A stretch of 64,000 nt of DNA from Novosphingobium capsulatum NBRC 12533 (GCF_001598375.1 NZ_BCYV01000009.1:124001-188000), one strand, 5' to 3'; shown: positions 31,976 through 41,809, numbered from the stretch's first letter. Notes: generated by a model not told the origin, from the sequence alone. Numbers and translations: made by a program.

Positions 31976-34387
31976 TCAGTGCGCGGTGCGTGCCGCTGCC
32001 GGGCTGCCGCCCAGGGGGGCCGCCGCCGGCTGCGTGGCAAGGTCGTCGGCTTCGGTCCATTCGATCGCTTCCACCGGGGCAACCAGCGCGCGTGCCAGCA
32101 CCTCGTCGACATGCGACACCGGCACGATCTCCAGCCCTTCGCGGATATTGGCGGGGATTTCCGCCAGATCCTTGCGGTTTTCCTCGGGGATCAGGACCGT
32201 CTTGATGCCACCGCGCAGCGCGGCGAGCAGCTTTTCCTTCAATCCCCCGATCGCCAGCACACGGCCGCGTAGCGTCACTTCCCCGGTCATCGCCACATCG
32301 GCACGCACCGGAACACCGGTCAGCGTCGAAACCATCGCGGTGACCATGCCGATGCCCGCGCTCGGCCCGTCCTTGGGCACGGCGCCTTCGGGCAGGTGGA
32401 TATGCAGATCCTTGCGCTGGAAGATCGACGGCTTGATGCCATAGGCAGGGCTGCGCGCCTTGACGAAGCTGAACGCCATCTGGACGCTTTCGCTCATCAC
32501 TTCGCCCAGTTTGCCGGTGGTGCGCACCGCGCCCTTGCCGGGCACCGTCACGCTTTCGATCGTCAGCAATTCGCCGCCCACTTCGGTCCAGGCGAGGCCC
32601 GTTACCGCGCCAACCTGGTTTTCCTCGTCTGACACGCCATGGCGGAATTTGCGCACACCGGCGAACTCGGCCAGGTTTTCAGGCGTGATCGTCACGCTCT
32701 TTTCCTTGCCTTCCAAAATCTTGCGCAACGACTTGCGCGCCAGCCGGGCCACTTCGCGCTCCAGCGTGCGCACGCCGGCTTCGCGGGTGTAATAGCGGAT
32801 CAGATCGCGCAGCGCGTCCTGCGTCAGCGTGAACTCGCCCTTGCGCAGGCCGTGTGCTTCCACCTGCTTGCTCACCAGGTGCCGCTCGGCGATTTCGACC
32901 TTCTCATCCTCGGTATAGCCTTCGAGGCGGATGATCTCCATGCGATCGAGCAGCGGCTGCGGCAGGTTGAGGCTGTTAGCCGTGCACACGAACATCACGT
33001 CGGACAAGTCGATGTCCAGCTCCAGGTAGTGATCCTGGAACTTGGCGTTCTGTTCGGGGTCGAGCACTTCGAGCAGGGCCGAAGCGGGATCGCCCCGGAA
33101 ATCCTGGCCCAGCTTGTCGATCTCATCGAGCAGGAACAGCGGGTTGGACGCACCAGCCTTGCGCAGGTTGGTGACGATCTTGCCCGGTAGCGAGCCGATG
33201 TAGGTGCGGCGGTGGCCACGGATTTCGGCCTCGTCGCGCACGCCGCCCAGCGACTGGCGGATGAACTGCCGGCCGGTGGCCTTGGCGATCGACTTGCCCA
33301 GCGAGGTCTTGCCCACGCCCGGCGGGCCAACGAGGCACAGGATCGGCCCCTTGAGCTTGTTGGTGCGCGCCTGCACGGCCAGGTATTCGACAATGCGGTC
33401 CTTGACCTTGTCCAGCGCATAGTGATCGGCATCGAGCACCGCCTGGGCGCCCGGGATATCCTTCTTGAGCTTGGAGCGCTTGCCCCACGGCAGGCCCAGC
33501 AGCACATCGAGATAGTTGCGGATCACAGTGGCTTCCGCGCTCATCGGCTGCATGGTCTTGAGCTTTTTCAGCTCCGCATTGGCCTTGGCGCGGGCTTCCT
33601 TCGACAGCTTGAGGCTGTCGATCTTGTCCTGCAGTTCCTGGATCTCGTTGGCTTCCTCGCCGTCGCCGCCACCCAGTTCCGACTGGATCGCCTTGAGCTG
33701 CTCGTTGAGGTAGTATTCGCGCTGGGTCTTTTCCATCTGGCGCTTGACGCGGCCACGGATCTTGCGCTCCACCTGGAGCACGCCCAGCTCGCCTTCCATG
33801 AAGGAAAGCACCATTTCCAGACGCTTGAGCGCGTCGCTTTCCGAAAGCACGGCCTGCTTGTCGGCCACCTTGGCCGCCAGGTTAGCAGCCACGGCATCGG
33901 CCAGCTTGCCAGCATCTTCGATATCGCCCAGCTGCTGCCCGGCATCCTGCGGCAGCTTCTTGGAAAGCTTGGCATATTCGGCGAACTGATCGACGACCGA
34001 GCGCATCATTGCCGACACTTCGGTGCCCGAGACACTGCCCGGCTCGATCGGCTCGACCTCGGCCATCAGCATGTCGCCGTGGCTGGAGCTTTCCGCGTTG
34101 AGCGTCTTGAGCTCGGCACGCTGGTTGCCTTCGACAAGGACGCGCACGGTGCCGTCGGGCAGCTTGAGCAGCTGGAGAACCGTGGCGATCACGCCGGTTT
34201 CATACAGATCATCGCGATCGGGATCGTCACAGCCGGGGTCGAGCTGGGCCAGCAGGAAGATGTCCTTGGACCCGGCCATGGCCGTTTCCAGGGCGGCAAC
34301 CGACTTTTCGCGGCCGACAAACAGCGGCACGACCATACCGGGGAACACCACGATATCGCGCAAGGGCAGCAGGGGATACAAAGTCAT
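31976..34387 (-). CDS. lon: ATP-dependent protease Lon
   Basis: This 803-residue protein has the Lon layout: N-terminal LON substrate domain (YPLLPLRDIVVFPGMVVPLF), coiled middle, AAA+ domain (Walker A GPPGVGKTSLGK, Walker B FLLDEIDKLG) and a C-terminal protease domain with the catalytic Ser in KDGPSAGIGM and the Lys in LAIGGLKEKL. The ATG at 34387 is chosen because the preceding frame does not continue a Lon-like sequence. It degrades damaged and regulatory proteins in the cytoplasm. HU and lon are also neighbours in other proteobacteria. Confidence 0.97.
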   Translation of the reverse strand: MTLYPLLPLRDIVVFPGMVVPLFVGREKSVAALETAMAGSKDIFLLAQLDPGCDDPDRDDLYETGVIATVLQLLKLPDGTVRVLVEGNQRAELKTLNAESSSHGDMLMAEVEPIEPGSVSGTEVSAMMRSVVDQFAEYAKLSKKLPQDAGQQLGDIEDAGKLADAVAANLAAKVADKQAVLSESDALKRLEMVLSFMEGELGVLQVERKIRGRVKRQMEKTQREYYLNEQLKAIQSELGGGDGEEANEIQELQDKIDSLKLSKEARAKANAELKKLKTMQPMSAEATVIRNYLDVLLGLPWGKRSKLKKDIPGAQAVLDADHYALDKVKDRIVEYLAVQARTNKLKGPILCLVGPPGVGKTSLGKSIAKATGRQFIRQSLGGVRDEAEIRGHRRTYIGSLPGKIVTNLRKAGASNPLFLLDEIDKLGQDFRGDPASALLEVLDPEQNAKFQDHYLELDIDLSDVMFVCTANSLNLPQPLLDRMEIIRLEGYTEDEKVEIAERHLVSKQVEAHGLRKGEFTLTQDALRDLIRYYTREAGVRTLEREVARLARKSLRKILEGKEKSVTITPENLAEFAGVRKFRHGVSDEENQVGAVTGLAWTEVGGELLTIESVTVPGKGAVRTTGKLGEVMSESVQMAFSFVKARSPAYGIKPSIFQRKDLHIHLPEGAVPKDGPSAGIGMVTAMVSTLTGVPVRADVAMTGEVTLRGRVLAIGGLKEKLLAALRGGIKTVLIPEENRKDLAEIPANIREGLEIVPVSHVDEVLARALVAPVEAIEWTEADDLATQPAAAPLGGSPAAARTAH

Positions 34388-34558
34388 AAGTGCAAATGTC
34401 CGTCCCACCTGCCGCACATGAACCCAAACCGGCAGGGCTTGAGGCAGATATGGGGTGCAAGGCGCCGCCCCGCAATGCCCAAGCGCCAAGACGGTTGGGG
34501 ATTGCGGGTTTTCAGCCTGTTTGTGCCGAACTTGCCCTGTTGGGCAGCGGTGCGCCGA

Positions 34559-35674
34559 TCAGGGGTTCGTGGCGGCGGGTGCTGCGGCCGGCGTAGTGGC
34601 CGGCGCGGGTGCCGGCAGCACGATCGGGGGCAGCACTTGGCCATCGGGCGCATGCGCCGGCCCGGTGGTCGCTGGCGCCGGTGCTGCAGGAGTCATCGCG
34701 GCAGGCGGCGTCTGCGCAGCGGGGGCCGGGGCGGCCTTTTCCTTGTGCTTGTGCCCCTTGAGCTCGTCGATCTGCTCCTGGCGGGCGGCGAGATAGCCTT
34801 CCTTGGCGGCGAGATAGGGATCGCCAGCCTTGCGCATCGCCTGGATGCGGCGGTCATCGTCGAGACGATCGTTGAGCGAACGCACCACGAAACTGCCGGT
34901 GACATAGGCCGGGCTGCGCAGCGGGCCACCCACAATCGCCGGCAGGAACGCACGATCGAGGCCCAGGCCGATCACGTCGCGCAGGGTGGTGGGCCCAACC
35001 AGCGGGACGAACAGGAACGGCCCTGGCCCCACGCCATAATAGGCGAGGGTATAGCCAAAGCCGTTGCGGCGATAAGGCAGCTTGAACGGCTTGGCGACGG
35101 CGACATCGAGCAGGCCGCCCACGCCGATAGTGGAATTGATGGCGAACCGGCCCAGCGTTTCGGCGGCCTTGCCGGGCTTCAACTGCAACAGGAAATTCAG
35201 CGCGATGACCGGCTCGGTCAGGTTGGTGAAGAAATGCCGGAAACCCGTGCGAATGGGCGCCGGCACGATCGAGCCATAGGCCTTGGCAGCCGGCCCGATT
35301 ACCGCGCGGTCAACCGCCTGGGTGGCGGCAAAGGTCACCTTGTTGAGGGCGATGACCGGGTCGCCAGGCGGCGGGCCGCGCCGCGCGTTGACGACAATGG
35401 CGCCTTCGTCAGCGGGCTGCGTCTCGGCAGCCGTATCGTTGGCGGCAACCGGCGTGACCGTGGGCAGCACGATGACGGGCAGGATCTGGCCATCGGGTGC
35501 GCGGGCGGGCGCTTGTTCGGGGGCAGAAGGTACGGCCGACGCGGTCGCAGGAGCGGCAGGCGCGGTCACGGCAGGGGCAGATGCGGCAGGGCTGCCCGCA
35601 ACCGGCTGCGGCGGCGCGCCATCATCTATCGGCGTGGTCCCGGCCAACGCAGCGGCAAGCAATACGATCATCAT
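34559..35674 (-). CDS. MlaA-family outer-membrane phospholipid transport protein
   Basis: This 371-residue protein shows the MlaA/VacJ core (about residues 105-270: RTGFRHFFTNLTEPVIALNF, FAINSTIGVGGLLDVA, GYTLAYYGVGPGPFLFVPL). It should remove misplaced phospholipid from the outer membrane. A hydrophobic signal (MMIVLLAAALAG) has no lipobox Cys, so it may not be lipidated as E. coli MlaA is. Long Pro/Ala-rich tails flank the core on both sides and each contains an APDGQ(I/V)LPxIVLP motif. Confidence 0.85.
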   Translation of the reverse strand: MMIVLLAAALAGTTPIDDGAPPQPVAGSPAASAPAVTAPAAPATASAVPSAPEQAPARAPDGQILPVIVLPTVTPVAANDTAAETQPADEGAIVVNARRGPPPGDPVIALNKVTFAATQAVDRAVIGPAAKAYGSIVPAPIRTGFRHFFTNLTEPVIALNFLLQLKPGKAAETLGRFAINSTIGVGGLLDVAVAKPFKLPYRRNGFGYTLAYYGVGPGPFLFVPLVGPTTLRDVIGLGLDRAFLPAIVGGPLRSPAYVTGSFVVRSLNDRLDDDRRIQAMRKAGDPYLAAKEGYLAARQEQIDELKGHKHKEKAAPAPAAQTPPAAMTPAAPAPATTGPAHAPDGQVLPPIVLPAPAPATTPAAAPAATNP

Positions 35675-35776
35675 GTCCCCGTAGTCGGTCTCACCATGAC
35701 TGGGCGCTGAACGAAAGATCGATCAGGCGCGCAGCCATGGGAAAACAACGGTAATCTTGAAAGGTTGCGCCGCCGC

Positions 35777-36112
35777 TCAGAACGGCAGCTTGAAGCCCGG
35801 CGGAATACCCGCCGCCATCTGCACCTTCTGCATTTCTTCGGCCGCAGCGGCATCGGCCTTGGCCCGCGCATCGTTGAACGCGGCTGCCACCAGGTCTTCG
35901 AGAATGCCCTTGTCGGCCGGAACCAGCAGGCTGTCATCGATCGCCACGCCGATCACGCGGCCCTTGGCCGAAGCCTTGATGGTGACCAGGCCACCGCCGG
36001 CAGCGCCCTCCACCTCGATCGCGTCGAGGCGGCCTTGGGCATCCTCCATCTGCTTCTGGATGGTTTCGGCGGCCTTCTGTGCCGCCTGGATCATTTCTTC
36101 CATGGACTTCAT
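35777..36112 (-). CDS. YbaB/EbfC-type nucleoid-associated protein
   Basis: This 111-residue protein starts MKSMEEMIQAAQKAAE and contains the YbaB core IEVEGAAGGGLVTIKASAKG and VPADKGILEDLVAAAFNDA. Proteins of this family bind DNA as dimers. It overlaps the dnaX stop by four bases, the dnaX-ybaB pairing found in many bacteria. Confidence 0.92.
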   Translation of the reverse strand: MKSMEEMIQAAQKAAETIQKQMEDAQGRLDAIEVEGAAGGGLVTIKASAKGRVIGVAIDDSLLVPADKGILEDLVAAAFNDARAKADAAAAEEMQKVQMAAGIPPGFKLPF

Positions 36113-37992
36113 GCTTGTCTGCTCCGCGCAGGCGACCACGGCCGGCGTTCAGCCGTGGCGGGGTTGGATTCGTCGAGAATTTCAGCGCCGGGAAAGGCTT
36201 CAAGCGCAGCGCGCACAAGCGGATCGGCGCGCATCGCCGCTTCGGCCTCGGCCTCAAGCGCAGCCTTGGCTTCCACCAGGCTGGGTTGCGCGCCCTGGGC
36301 CGCTTCGCCATCGAGCCGTTCCACCAGCCAAGCCTGGCCGGTGATGTTCTGCAGCGCTTTCTTGATGTCGGGCGTGGGATCGCCCGGCAGGCCCGGCGCC
36401 AGCTGATAGCGCAGCGTGCCCATGCGCAATTCGATCAGGCGGACCGACAGGCGCATGGTGGCGCCGGTGAGCGGCGAGACCTCTTCCACCTGCTCCACCA
36501 AGGCTTGCCAATCCATGGCGATACCCGTGGCGGGCGCTGACGGCATCGCTGCAGCCGGGGCGCCATCGGACGTGGGCTGCGCGGCCATGCTCGCGGCCAG
36601 GGCAGGCCCTTGCGCCAGCATTTCTTCCAGCTTGCGCACCAGGCCGCCGGGATCGGGCATGTCGGCCGCGTGCAGCACGCGCAGCAGGGCCATCTGCGCC
36701 GCCACCAGCGGATCGGGCGCGGTCTTCACCTCGTCATGGCCCTTGAGCAGCAGTTGCCACAGGCGGTGCAACTGCCCGGGCGCCAGATCGCCGGCCCAGC
36801 CCTGCAGCGCCGCGGCCTCTTCGGCCGAGCGGGCCTCACCCTCAGGGCCGCTGATCTGGGTGACGGTGACCTTGTGGACCAGATCAAGCTGCGCGCGCAG
36901 CATGGCCACCGGCTCGATCCCCAAGGAATATTGATGTGCCACTTCGGCCAGCAGCGCGGCGCCATCGCCCTTGAGCATGGCGGCAAACAGGCGGCGTTGC
37001 AGCGTCTTGTCGGCCAGGCCGAGCATGTCCTGCACTTGCGCGGCCGAAACCGTGATCACCGAGCCATCGCCGCTGCCCGCCAGATCGGCATGGCTGATCG
37101 CCTGATCGAGGATCGAAAGCCCGTCGCGCGCCGAGCCTTCGGCGGCGGCGGCGACCATGGCCAGGGCCTCGGCCTCGGCCTCGACCCCTTCGGCCTTGCA
37201 GACGTGGCCGAAATGATCGGCGAGCAGCGCGGTCGGGATGCGCCGCAGGTCGAACCGCTGGCAGCGCGAGAGCACTGTGACCGGCAGCTTGTCCACCTCG
37301 GTCGTGGCGAACAGGAACTTCACATGCGCCGGCGGTTCTTCCAGCGTCTTGAGCAGCGCGTTGAACGCGTTGCGCGAGAGCATGTGCACTTCGTCGATGA
37401 TGTAGATCTTGTAGCGGGCCGAGACGGCGGCATAGCGCACCGCCTCGATGATCTCGCGCACGTCGTCCACGCCGGTGTGGCTGGCGGCGTCCATCTCGAT
37501 CACGTCGATATGGCGGCCTTCGGCAATGGCCTGGCACGGTTCGCACTGGCCGCACGGGTCGATCGTCGGGCCGCCCTGCCCGTCCGGGCCGATGCAGTTG
37601 AGCGCCTTGGCGATAAGGCGCGCGGTGCTGGTCTTGCCCACCCCGCGCACGCCGGTCATCAAGAAGGCATGGGCCAGCCGGTCACGCCGGATCGCGTTGG
37701 CCAGGGTTTGCACCATGGCTTCCTGGCCGATCAGCGCGGAAAAGGTCTGCGGGCGATACTTGCGCGCCAGCACGCGATAGGGCTGTGCCGGGGCAGCGGC
37801 CGGTGCCGGCTTAGCGGCAGGCGCTGGCACAGGCTGGGGCGCAACGGGCGCAGGCTTGGCCACGGGCGCGGGATCGCCGAACATCGCGCCCTGTCCAGCC
37901 GCTTCGAGTTCGGCCGCGCTGGGCGCAGCCTCGTGCGGCGGGGCATCGGGGGTTTCGGGTTCGTGCCCAAACATGTCGGTTGAATCGGCCAT
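36109..37992 (-). CDS. dnaX: DNA polymerase III tau/gamma subunit
   Basis: This 627-residue clamp-loader subunit starts MADSTDMFGHEPE and has a Pro/Ala-rich N-terminal extension (about residues 25-80) before the AAA+ domain (Walker A GVRGVGKTSTA, zinc-binding CGQCEPC, Walker B IIDEVHML, SRC box LSRCQRF). The C-terminal region carries tau-like helices. It loads the sliding clamp. The upstream in-frame ATG gives ten extra residues; 37992 is preferred. It is translationally coupled to ybaB. Confidence 0.95.
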   Translation of the reverse strand: MADSTDMFGHEPETPDAPPHEAAPSAAELEAAGQGAMFGDPAPVAKPAPVAPQPVPAPAAKPAPAAAPAQPYRVLARKYRPQTFSALIGQEAMVQTLANAIRRDRLAHAFLMTGVRGVGKTSTARLIAKALNCIGPDGQGGPTIDPCGQCEPCQAIAEGRHIDVIEMDAASHTGVDDVREIIEAVRYAAVSARYKIYIIDEVHMLSRNAFNALLKTLEEPPAHVKFLFATTEVDKLPVTVLSRCQRFDLRRIPTALLADHFGHVCKAEGVEAEAEALAMVAAAAEGSARDGLSILDQAISHADLAGSGDGSVITVSAAQVQDMLGLADKTLQRRLFAAMLKGDGAALLAEVAHQYSLGIEPVAMLRAQLDLVHKVTVTQISGPEGEARSAEEAAALQGWAGDLAPGQLHRLWQLLLKGHDEVKTAPDPLVAAQMALLRVLHAADMPDPGGLVRKLEEMLAQGPALAASMAAQPTSDGAPAAAMPSAPATGIAMDWQALVEQVEEVSPLTGATMRLSVRLIELRMGTLRYQLAPGLPGDPTPDIKKALQNITGQAWLVERLDGEAAQGAQPSLVEAKAALEAEAEAAMRADPLVRAALEAFPGAEILDESNPATAERRPWSPARSRQA

Positions 37993-38090
37993 CGCGCCCC
38001 TAGGTAGGCGCAAAGGCTGCAAATGTCGAACGGAGGCAAGGCGGTTTCCCGCAAGCTTGCGCCGCGATTTTGATTTGATACCAATTTGCC

Positions 38091-38585
38091 ATGCCCACGA
38101 TCCTGCCCGGCCGCCGCACCGCCAAGACCACCACGCCGCTGGTCGTGTTCCTGATCGGCATGCGCATCAACCGCTTCCGCGCCGTGCGCGAATGGCTGCC
38201 CGTGTCGCGCGCCATGGGGCCGATGCTGGCCGAGCTTTCCGCTGCGCCCGACAGCGGCTTTCTGGGGTATGAGCCCATGCTGCGCGGGCTGCGCACGATC
38301 ATGCTGGTGCAATACTGGCGCGATTTCGACAGCCTGGAAGCCTATGCCCGCAGCCGCGACCACACGCATTGGCCAGCCTGGGTCGCGTTCAACAAGGCAG
38401 CGCGCCAGCAACGCGGCGGCGTGGGCATTTTTCACGAAACCTATGCCGTGCCAGCCGGCGGCAGCGAAACCATCTATGTGGATATGCCCGCCTTCGGGCT
38501 GGGCAAGGCGATGGGCCTGGTGCCGGCGACGGAAGGGCGCGAGGCGGCGCGCGAGCGGATGAAGGCATCCGGGCAGCAGACCTGA
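38091..38585 (+). CDS. DUF4188-type monooxygenase-like protein
   Basis: The 164-residue protein matches the DUF4188 family of small dimeric alpha-beta barrel proteins: FLIGMRINRFRAVREWLPV, DSGFLGYEPMLRGLRTIMLV, QYWRDFDSLEAYAR and the closing FHETYAVPAGGSETIYVDMP. The fold resembles heme-degrading and antibiotic-synthesis monooxygenases, but the substrate is unknown. It diverges from dnaX. Confidence 0.85.
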   Translation: MPTILPGRRTAKTTTPLVVFLIGMRINRFRAVREWLPVSRAMGPMLAELSAAPDSGFLGYEPMLRGLRTIMLVQYWRDFDSLEAYARSRDHTHWPAWVAFNKAARQQRGGVGIFHETYAVPAGGSETIYVDMPAFGLGKAMGLVPATEGREAARERMKASGQQT

Positions 38586-38621
38586 TCCGATCGACCAGGC
38601 GGCGGCGCGTTACAATGTGGG

Positions 38622-38718
38622 CTAAGAAGGAGCCGGGCGACCCGCCGCAATCCGTTGTGGCTGCTTCCTTCCGGACCTGACCAGGTTGGCGAACGCAAAC
38701 GTCCGCCCGACTCCCGGC
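38622..38718 (-). ncRNA. ffs: Signal recognition particle RNA (4.5S-type)
   Basis: On the minus strand the conserved apical core CAGGTCCGGAAGGAAGCAGCC is present (38650-38690 region), preceded by AACCTGGT. The ends GGGAGTCGGGCG and CGCCCGGCTCC pair to form the terminal stem. Size is about 95 bases, as for short bacterial SRP RNAs. The exact ends were estimated from the stem. Confidence 0.92.
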
Positions 38719-38767
38719 CCGCCCTATGGCGCCGGCGCGCGCCGATTGCAAGCGCCGGCTTGATCAA

Positions 38768-39046
38768 TCAGCGGAAATTGTCAGCGTAGCTTTGCAGCTT
38801 GAGCCGGCGCGGCGGCGTGGGCGTGACATGCACGGCAATGCCATACTTGTCGGCATAGGCGCGGGCGTCTGCCTCGGTCTCGAACGTAAGGATGACTTGC
38901 TGCTGGGTATCGCCGGAACCGGCCCAACCCATCAAGGGATCGGGGCGCTTGGCCTCGGCCGGGGCGAATTCCAGGAGCCAGTCGGCAGTCCGGGCCTTGC
39001 CGGACTGCATGGCATTCTTCGGGCGCTGATAGATGCGTGCAGGCAT
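38768..39046 (-). CDS. NADH dehydrogenase accessory subunit, NDUFS4-like
   Basis: The 92-residue protein matches the alphaproteobacterial ETC complex I subunit family: MPARIYQRPKNAMQSGKART, then ADWLLEFAP, WAGSGDTQQQVILTFETEAD and AYADKYGIAV. It helps stabilise respiratory complex I at the inner membrane. The frame is open upstream but conserved text starts at the Met at 39046. Confidence 0.9.
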   Translation of the reverse strand: MPARIYQRPKNAMQSGKARTADWLLEFAPAEAKRPDPLMGWAGSGDTQQQVILTFETEADARAYADKYGIAVHVTPTPPRRLKLQSYADNFR

Positions 39047-39106
39047 GGGCGGTGCTTTCGTGCGTTTCGCGGCGCAAATCAAGAGGGATAAGGGAACTAC
39101 CAGAAC

Positions 39107-39571
39107 CTAGCGCAACATGCGCGCCACCAGGCGGCGGGCTGCTTCGCTTACGTCATCCCAGGCTTCGAGAAAATCCTGCTCGTCGCCGTAATAGGGATCG
39201 ATCACCGCCTGCCCTTCCCGGCCCGGCACCAAATCCATCAACAGGCCCATCCGCGCCAGGGTGCGGCGCGGGGCCATGCGCCGCAGATCCTGCAGGTTCT
39301 GCGAATCGAGCGCATAGATCTGGCCAAAGCGGGTGAAATCGGCCTCAGTCACCTGGCGGGCACGATAGCGGGAAATGTCGATGCCGTGTTGCAAGGCCAC
39401 CGCCTGCGCACGCGGATCGGGCGGATTGCCAGCGTGCCAGCCGCCAGTTCCGGCCGAATCGATGGTCACGGCCAGCCCCGCCTTGACGGCTTCGGCCCGG
39501 AACGCAGCCTCGGCCAACGGCGAGCGGCAGATATTGCCCAGGCAAACAAACAGCACGGCTGGCTGGCTCAC
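39107..39571 (-). CDS. Low-molecular-weight protein tyrosine phosphatase
   Basis: The 154-residue enzyme has the active site CLGNICRSP (Cys-X5-Arg-Ser) at residue 11 and the general acid Asp in IDPYYG, about residue 128. The GTG at 39571 is chosen because GGAAGGGA lies before it at a good distance. The frame is open far upstream, with no reason to use it. Family members remove phosphate from protein tyrosine, in some species in exopolysaccharide control. Confidence 0.92.
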   Translation of the reverse strand: MSQPAVLFVCLGNICRSPLAEAAFRAEAVKAGLAVTIDSAGTGGWHAGNPPDPRAQAVALQHGIDISRYRARQVTEADFTRFGQIYALDSQNLQDLRRMAPRRTLARMGLLMDLVPGREGQAVIDPYYGDEQDFLEAWDDVSEAARRLVARMLR

Positions 39572-39743
39572 CGCATTCCCTTCCACATGAACCCTGCGCA
39601 GGCATGTGGTGAGCCGGGCGCACGCACCGCATCCGGCGCGCGGCCTGGCGATGCCCGTCGCAGCGCAATAAAATACGCTGCAATGCAAAAAGTCCAGCGC
39701 CAAGCCGCAGGAAATTGCAGACGGGCGGATTTGCCCTGGATGA

Positions 39744-40868
39744 TCAGACCCCGTCGACCGCGCGACGGCCCAGCGCAGGATCATCGGTGAAGAACCCGTC
39801 CAGCCCGGCGGCAAGATAGGCGCGGATTTCTGCAACACTGCCGCTTTCGCAGCGCAGCGCGGCGCCGCATTGGCGCAGGCTGGCGGGCAGGAATTGCGGT
39901 TCTGGCCGGAAGGTATAGGCACCCACCAGCAGCCCGGCACGGTGCGCATCGGCGATGATCGGCTGCGGCGGCGCGAGGTGTCCGTCTGCCGTTTCAGGCA
40001 TCACGGTGCGGCTCCATGGCGCGATCCAATCGGCATAGCCGGCCACGTCAGCCAGGCCACTGGCCGACAGCATCGCGCCATAGGTGAGCGTGCCGCCGCT
40101 GGCGATGGCGTCTCCGGTGCGCTTTTCGGGCTCATCAGCCAGTTGCATCAGCGCGATGTTGCGCCACGGTGCCAGCATACCGCGCAGCCGCTTGAGATTG
40201 GCCACTTCGAACGACTGCACGATGACCGGGGCCTGTTGCAGCCAGGCATGGGCGCGAATGGCCGCCAGCAGCTTGGCCTCCATATCGTGGCCCAGGCTGT
40301 GGAAATAGCTGGAATGCTTGATTTCGGGGATGATCCCCAGCGGCCGCTGGCGCCCGCGCGCGGCCTTGGCGGCAAAGGCCACGATCTCGTCAAACGTCAG
40401 CACCGGAAACCGCCCGTCGAACGCCATGCTCTCAGGACGCAGCGTGCCCAGCCGCTCCTTGGCGCGCAGGGTCTTGAGTTCGGCCAGGGTAAAGTCTTCG
40501 ACGAACCAGCCTTCCTGCCGCTCGCCATCGATGACCTTGGTGGTCTTGCGCGCGGCAAATTCCGGGTGGGCGGCCACGTCCGTGGTGTCCACGATATTGG
40601 GTTCATGGCGCGACACCAGCACGCCATCGCGGGTGGGGACCAGATCAGGCTCGATGAAATCGGCACCATCGGCCACTGCGCGCTGATAGGATGCCAGCGT
40701 ATGTTCGGGCCGGTGCGCGCAGGCGCCGCGATGCCCCAGCACCAGGGGATGGGCCGGCCGGGCGTGGCGGCCATGGCCCTTGGCCAAGGTGCCGGCCAGG
40801 GCACGGGCGCCGGGCAGCATGGCCGCGCCGGCCCCCATGGCCAGGATCGAACGGCGCGAAACAGTCAT
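39744..40868 (-). CDS. Glycerophosphodiester phosphodiesterase with Tat-like signal
   Basis: This 374-residue protein has a twin-arginine-like signal (TVSRRSILAMGAGAAMLPGA) and then the GDPD domain: LGHRGACAHRPEHTLASYQR, where HRG and a PEHT variant of PENT hold catalytic residues, EPDLVPTRDGVLV and the closing GFFTDDP. It breaks glycerophosphodiesters in the periplasm. The ATG at 40868 has AAGGA at the right spacing; 40877 is an alternative. Confidence 0.9.
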   Translation of the reverse strand: MTVSRRSILAMGAGAAMLPGARALAGTLAKGHGRHARPAHPLVLGHRGACAHRPEHTLASYQRAVADGADFIEPDLVPTRDGVLVSRHEPNIVDTTDVAAHPEFAARKTTKVIDGERQEGWFVEDFTLAELKTLRAKERLGTLRPESMAFDGRFPVLTFDEIVAFAAKAARGRQRPLGIIPEIKHSSYFHSLGHDMEAKLLAAIRAHAWLQQAPVIVQSFEVANLKRLRGMLAPWRNIALMQLADEPEKRTGDAIASGGTLTYGAMLSASGLADVAGYADWIAPWSRTVMPETADGHLAPPQPIIADAHRAGLLVGAYTFRPEPQFLPASLRQCGAALRCESGSVAEIRAYLAAGLDGFFTDDPALGRRAVDGV

Positions 40869-41000
40869 GGGGTTCATCCTTGTGCCAATGCCATGGGCGC
40901 CCTGGACAGGCTTTGCGACAGGATCATGACCATGCCGGGCGGACAGGTCCAGAGGCCCCGGATGGGGCCCCAGGTTTCTCTTTGCCGTCAATAACGAGAC

Positions 41001-41672
41001 TCAGTGATTTTTTGGCTGGTGCGCACGGATATACGCCTGGCCAGCGGATTTAGCAGCAGCGTCTATTTGAGGCTCGGCAGCTTCCAGGGCATGATTGACC
41101 GCCATGCGCATGTCGTTGGTTTGCTGGGGCCTCAACGCTCCCATTTTTTGCCCTGCCGATGACTGCGAAAAAGCCGCAAACTCAGCAAGATCAGCAGAAC
41201 TAAGGATTTTTCGGACATCGTCGCCCATTACAACCGCAGGAGTGGCCGTCACCAGTTTCCGGCCAACTGGGCCAGAGTAAAATGTGATTGCGGCTTGAAG
41301 CTCCGCCGGCGACATCTTGGCAGCATAGGATGCGGCAGCGTTGCTCTCCAACGATGGAATAAGGGCTGTAAGCACTTGGTCCAGCTTCATGGACACTGCG
41401 TTGACGATTGTTTCGAGCAGGCCGGGCGTACGCTGCATGGCCGCTTGCACCTGAGGGTTTCGGAGCATGGATGCGCGGAAGTTTGTCGCATAAGTCGTTG
41501 CAGTGTCTCGCCGGATCATTTCGGCTGGAAATGTCAGGGCGACCAACCGCGAAGCGAGCGGGTTGGGACTCGAGTCCCCGGCCGTCGCAGCAACAGCCTG
41601 CCAAGATGGCACCGCCATCAAGCAAGAACCAACCAAAGCAAGAGCCAACGAAGTCTTCACTGCCACCCCCAA
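41001..41672 (-). CDS. DUF2059-type exported protein
   Basis: The 223-residue protein has a signal peptide (VKTSLALALVGSCLMAVPSW, cleaved near AVAATA) and a helical domain with the DUF2059 hallmark SMKLDQVLTALIPSL and LQAAITFYSGPVGRKLV. The function of the family is unknown. It is located in the envelope by its signal. Base composition of this gene is a little lower in GC than its neighbours. Confidence 0.75.
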   Translation of the reverse strand: MGVAVKTSLALALVGSCLMAVPSWQAVAATAGDSSPNPLASRLVALTFPAEMIRRDTATTYATNFRASMLRNPQVQAAMQRTPGLLETIVNAVSMKLDQVLTALIPSLESNAAASYAAKMSPAELQAAITFYSGPVGRKLVTATPAVVMGDDVRKILSSADLAEFAAFSQSSAGQKMGALRPQQTNDMRMAVNHALEAAEPQIDAAAKSAGQAYIRAHQPKNH

Positions 41673-41809
41673 ACTTAACGCACAACACTGCCTAACTTGA
41701 TCAGGTTAAGGGAAAACTTCTGGATGGCGGATTGCGCAAGGGGCAGCGTTGCTAAACCGATATCGGCGTCATTTTGGCGTAACCAGCCATGGGAACTTCT
41801 CCACGCCAC

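Noticed and set aside
33212..35710. 832-residue plus-strand frame across lon and mlaA
   Set aside because: Antisense to two recognised genes, low-complexity Arg/Gly/His text at its end, no start signal.
36610..37983. 457-residue plus-strand frame across dnaX
   Set aside because: Antisense shadow of dnaX; composition is not protein-like.
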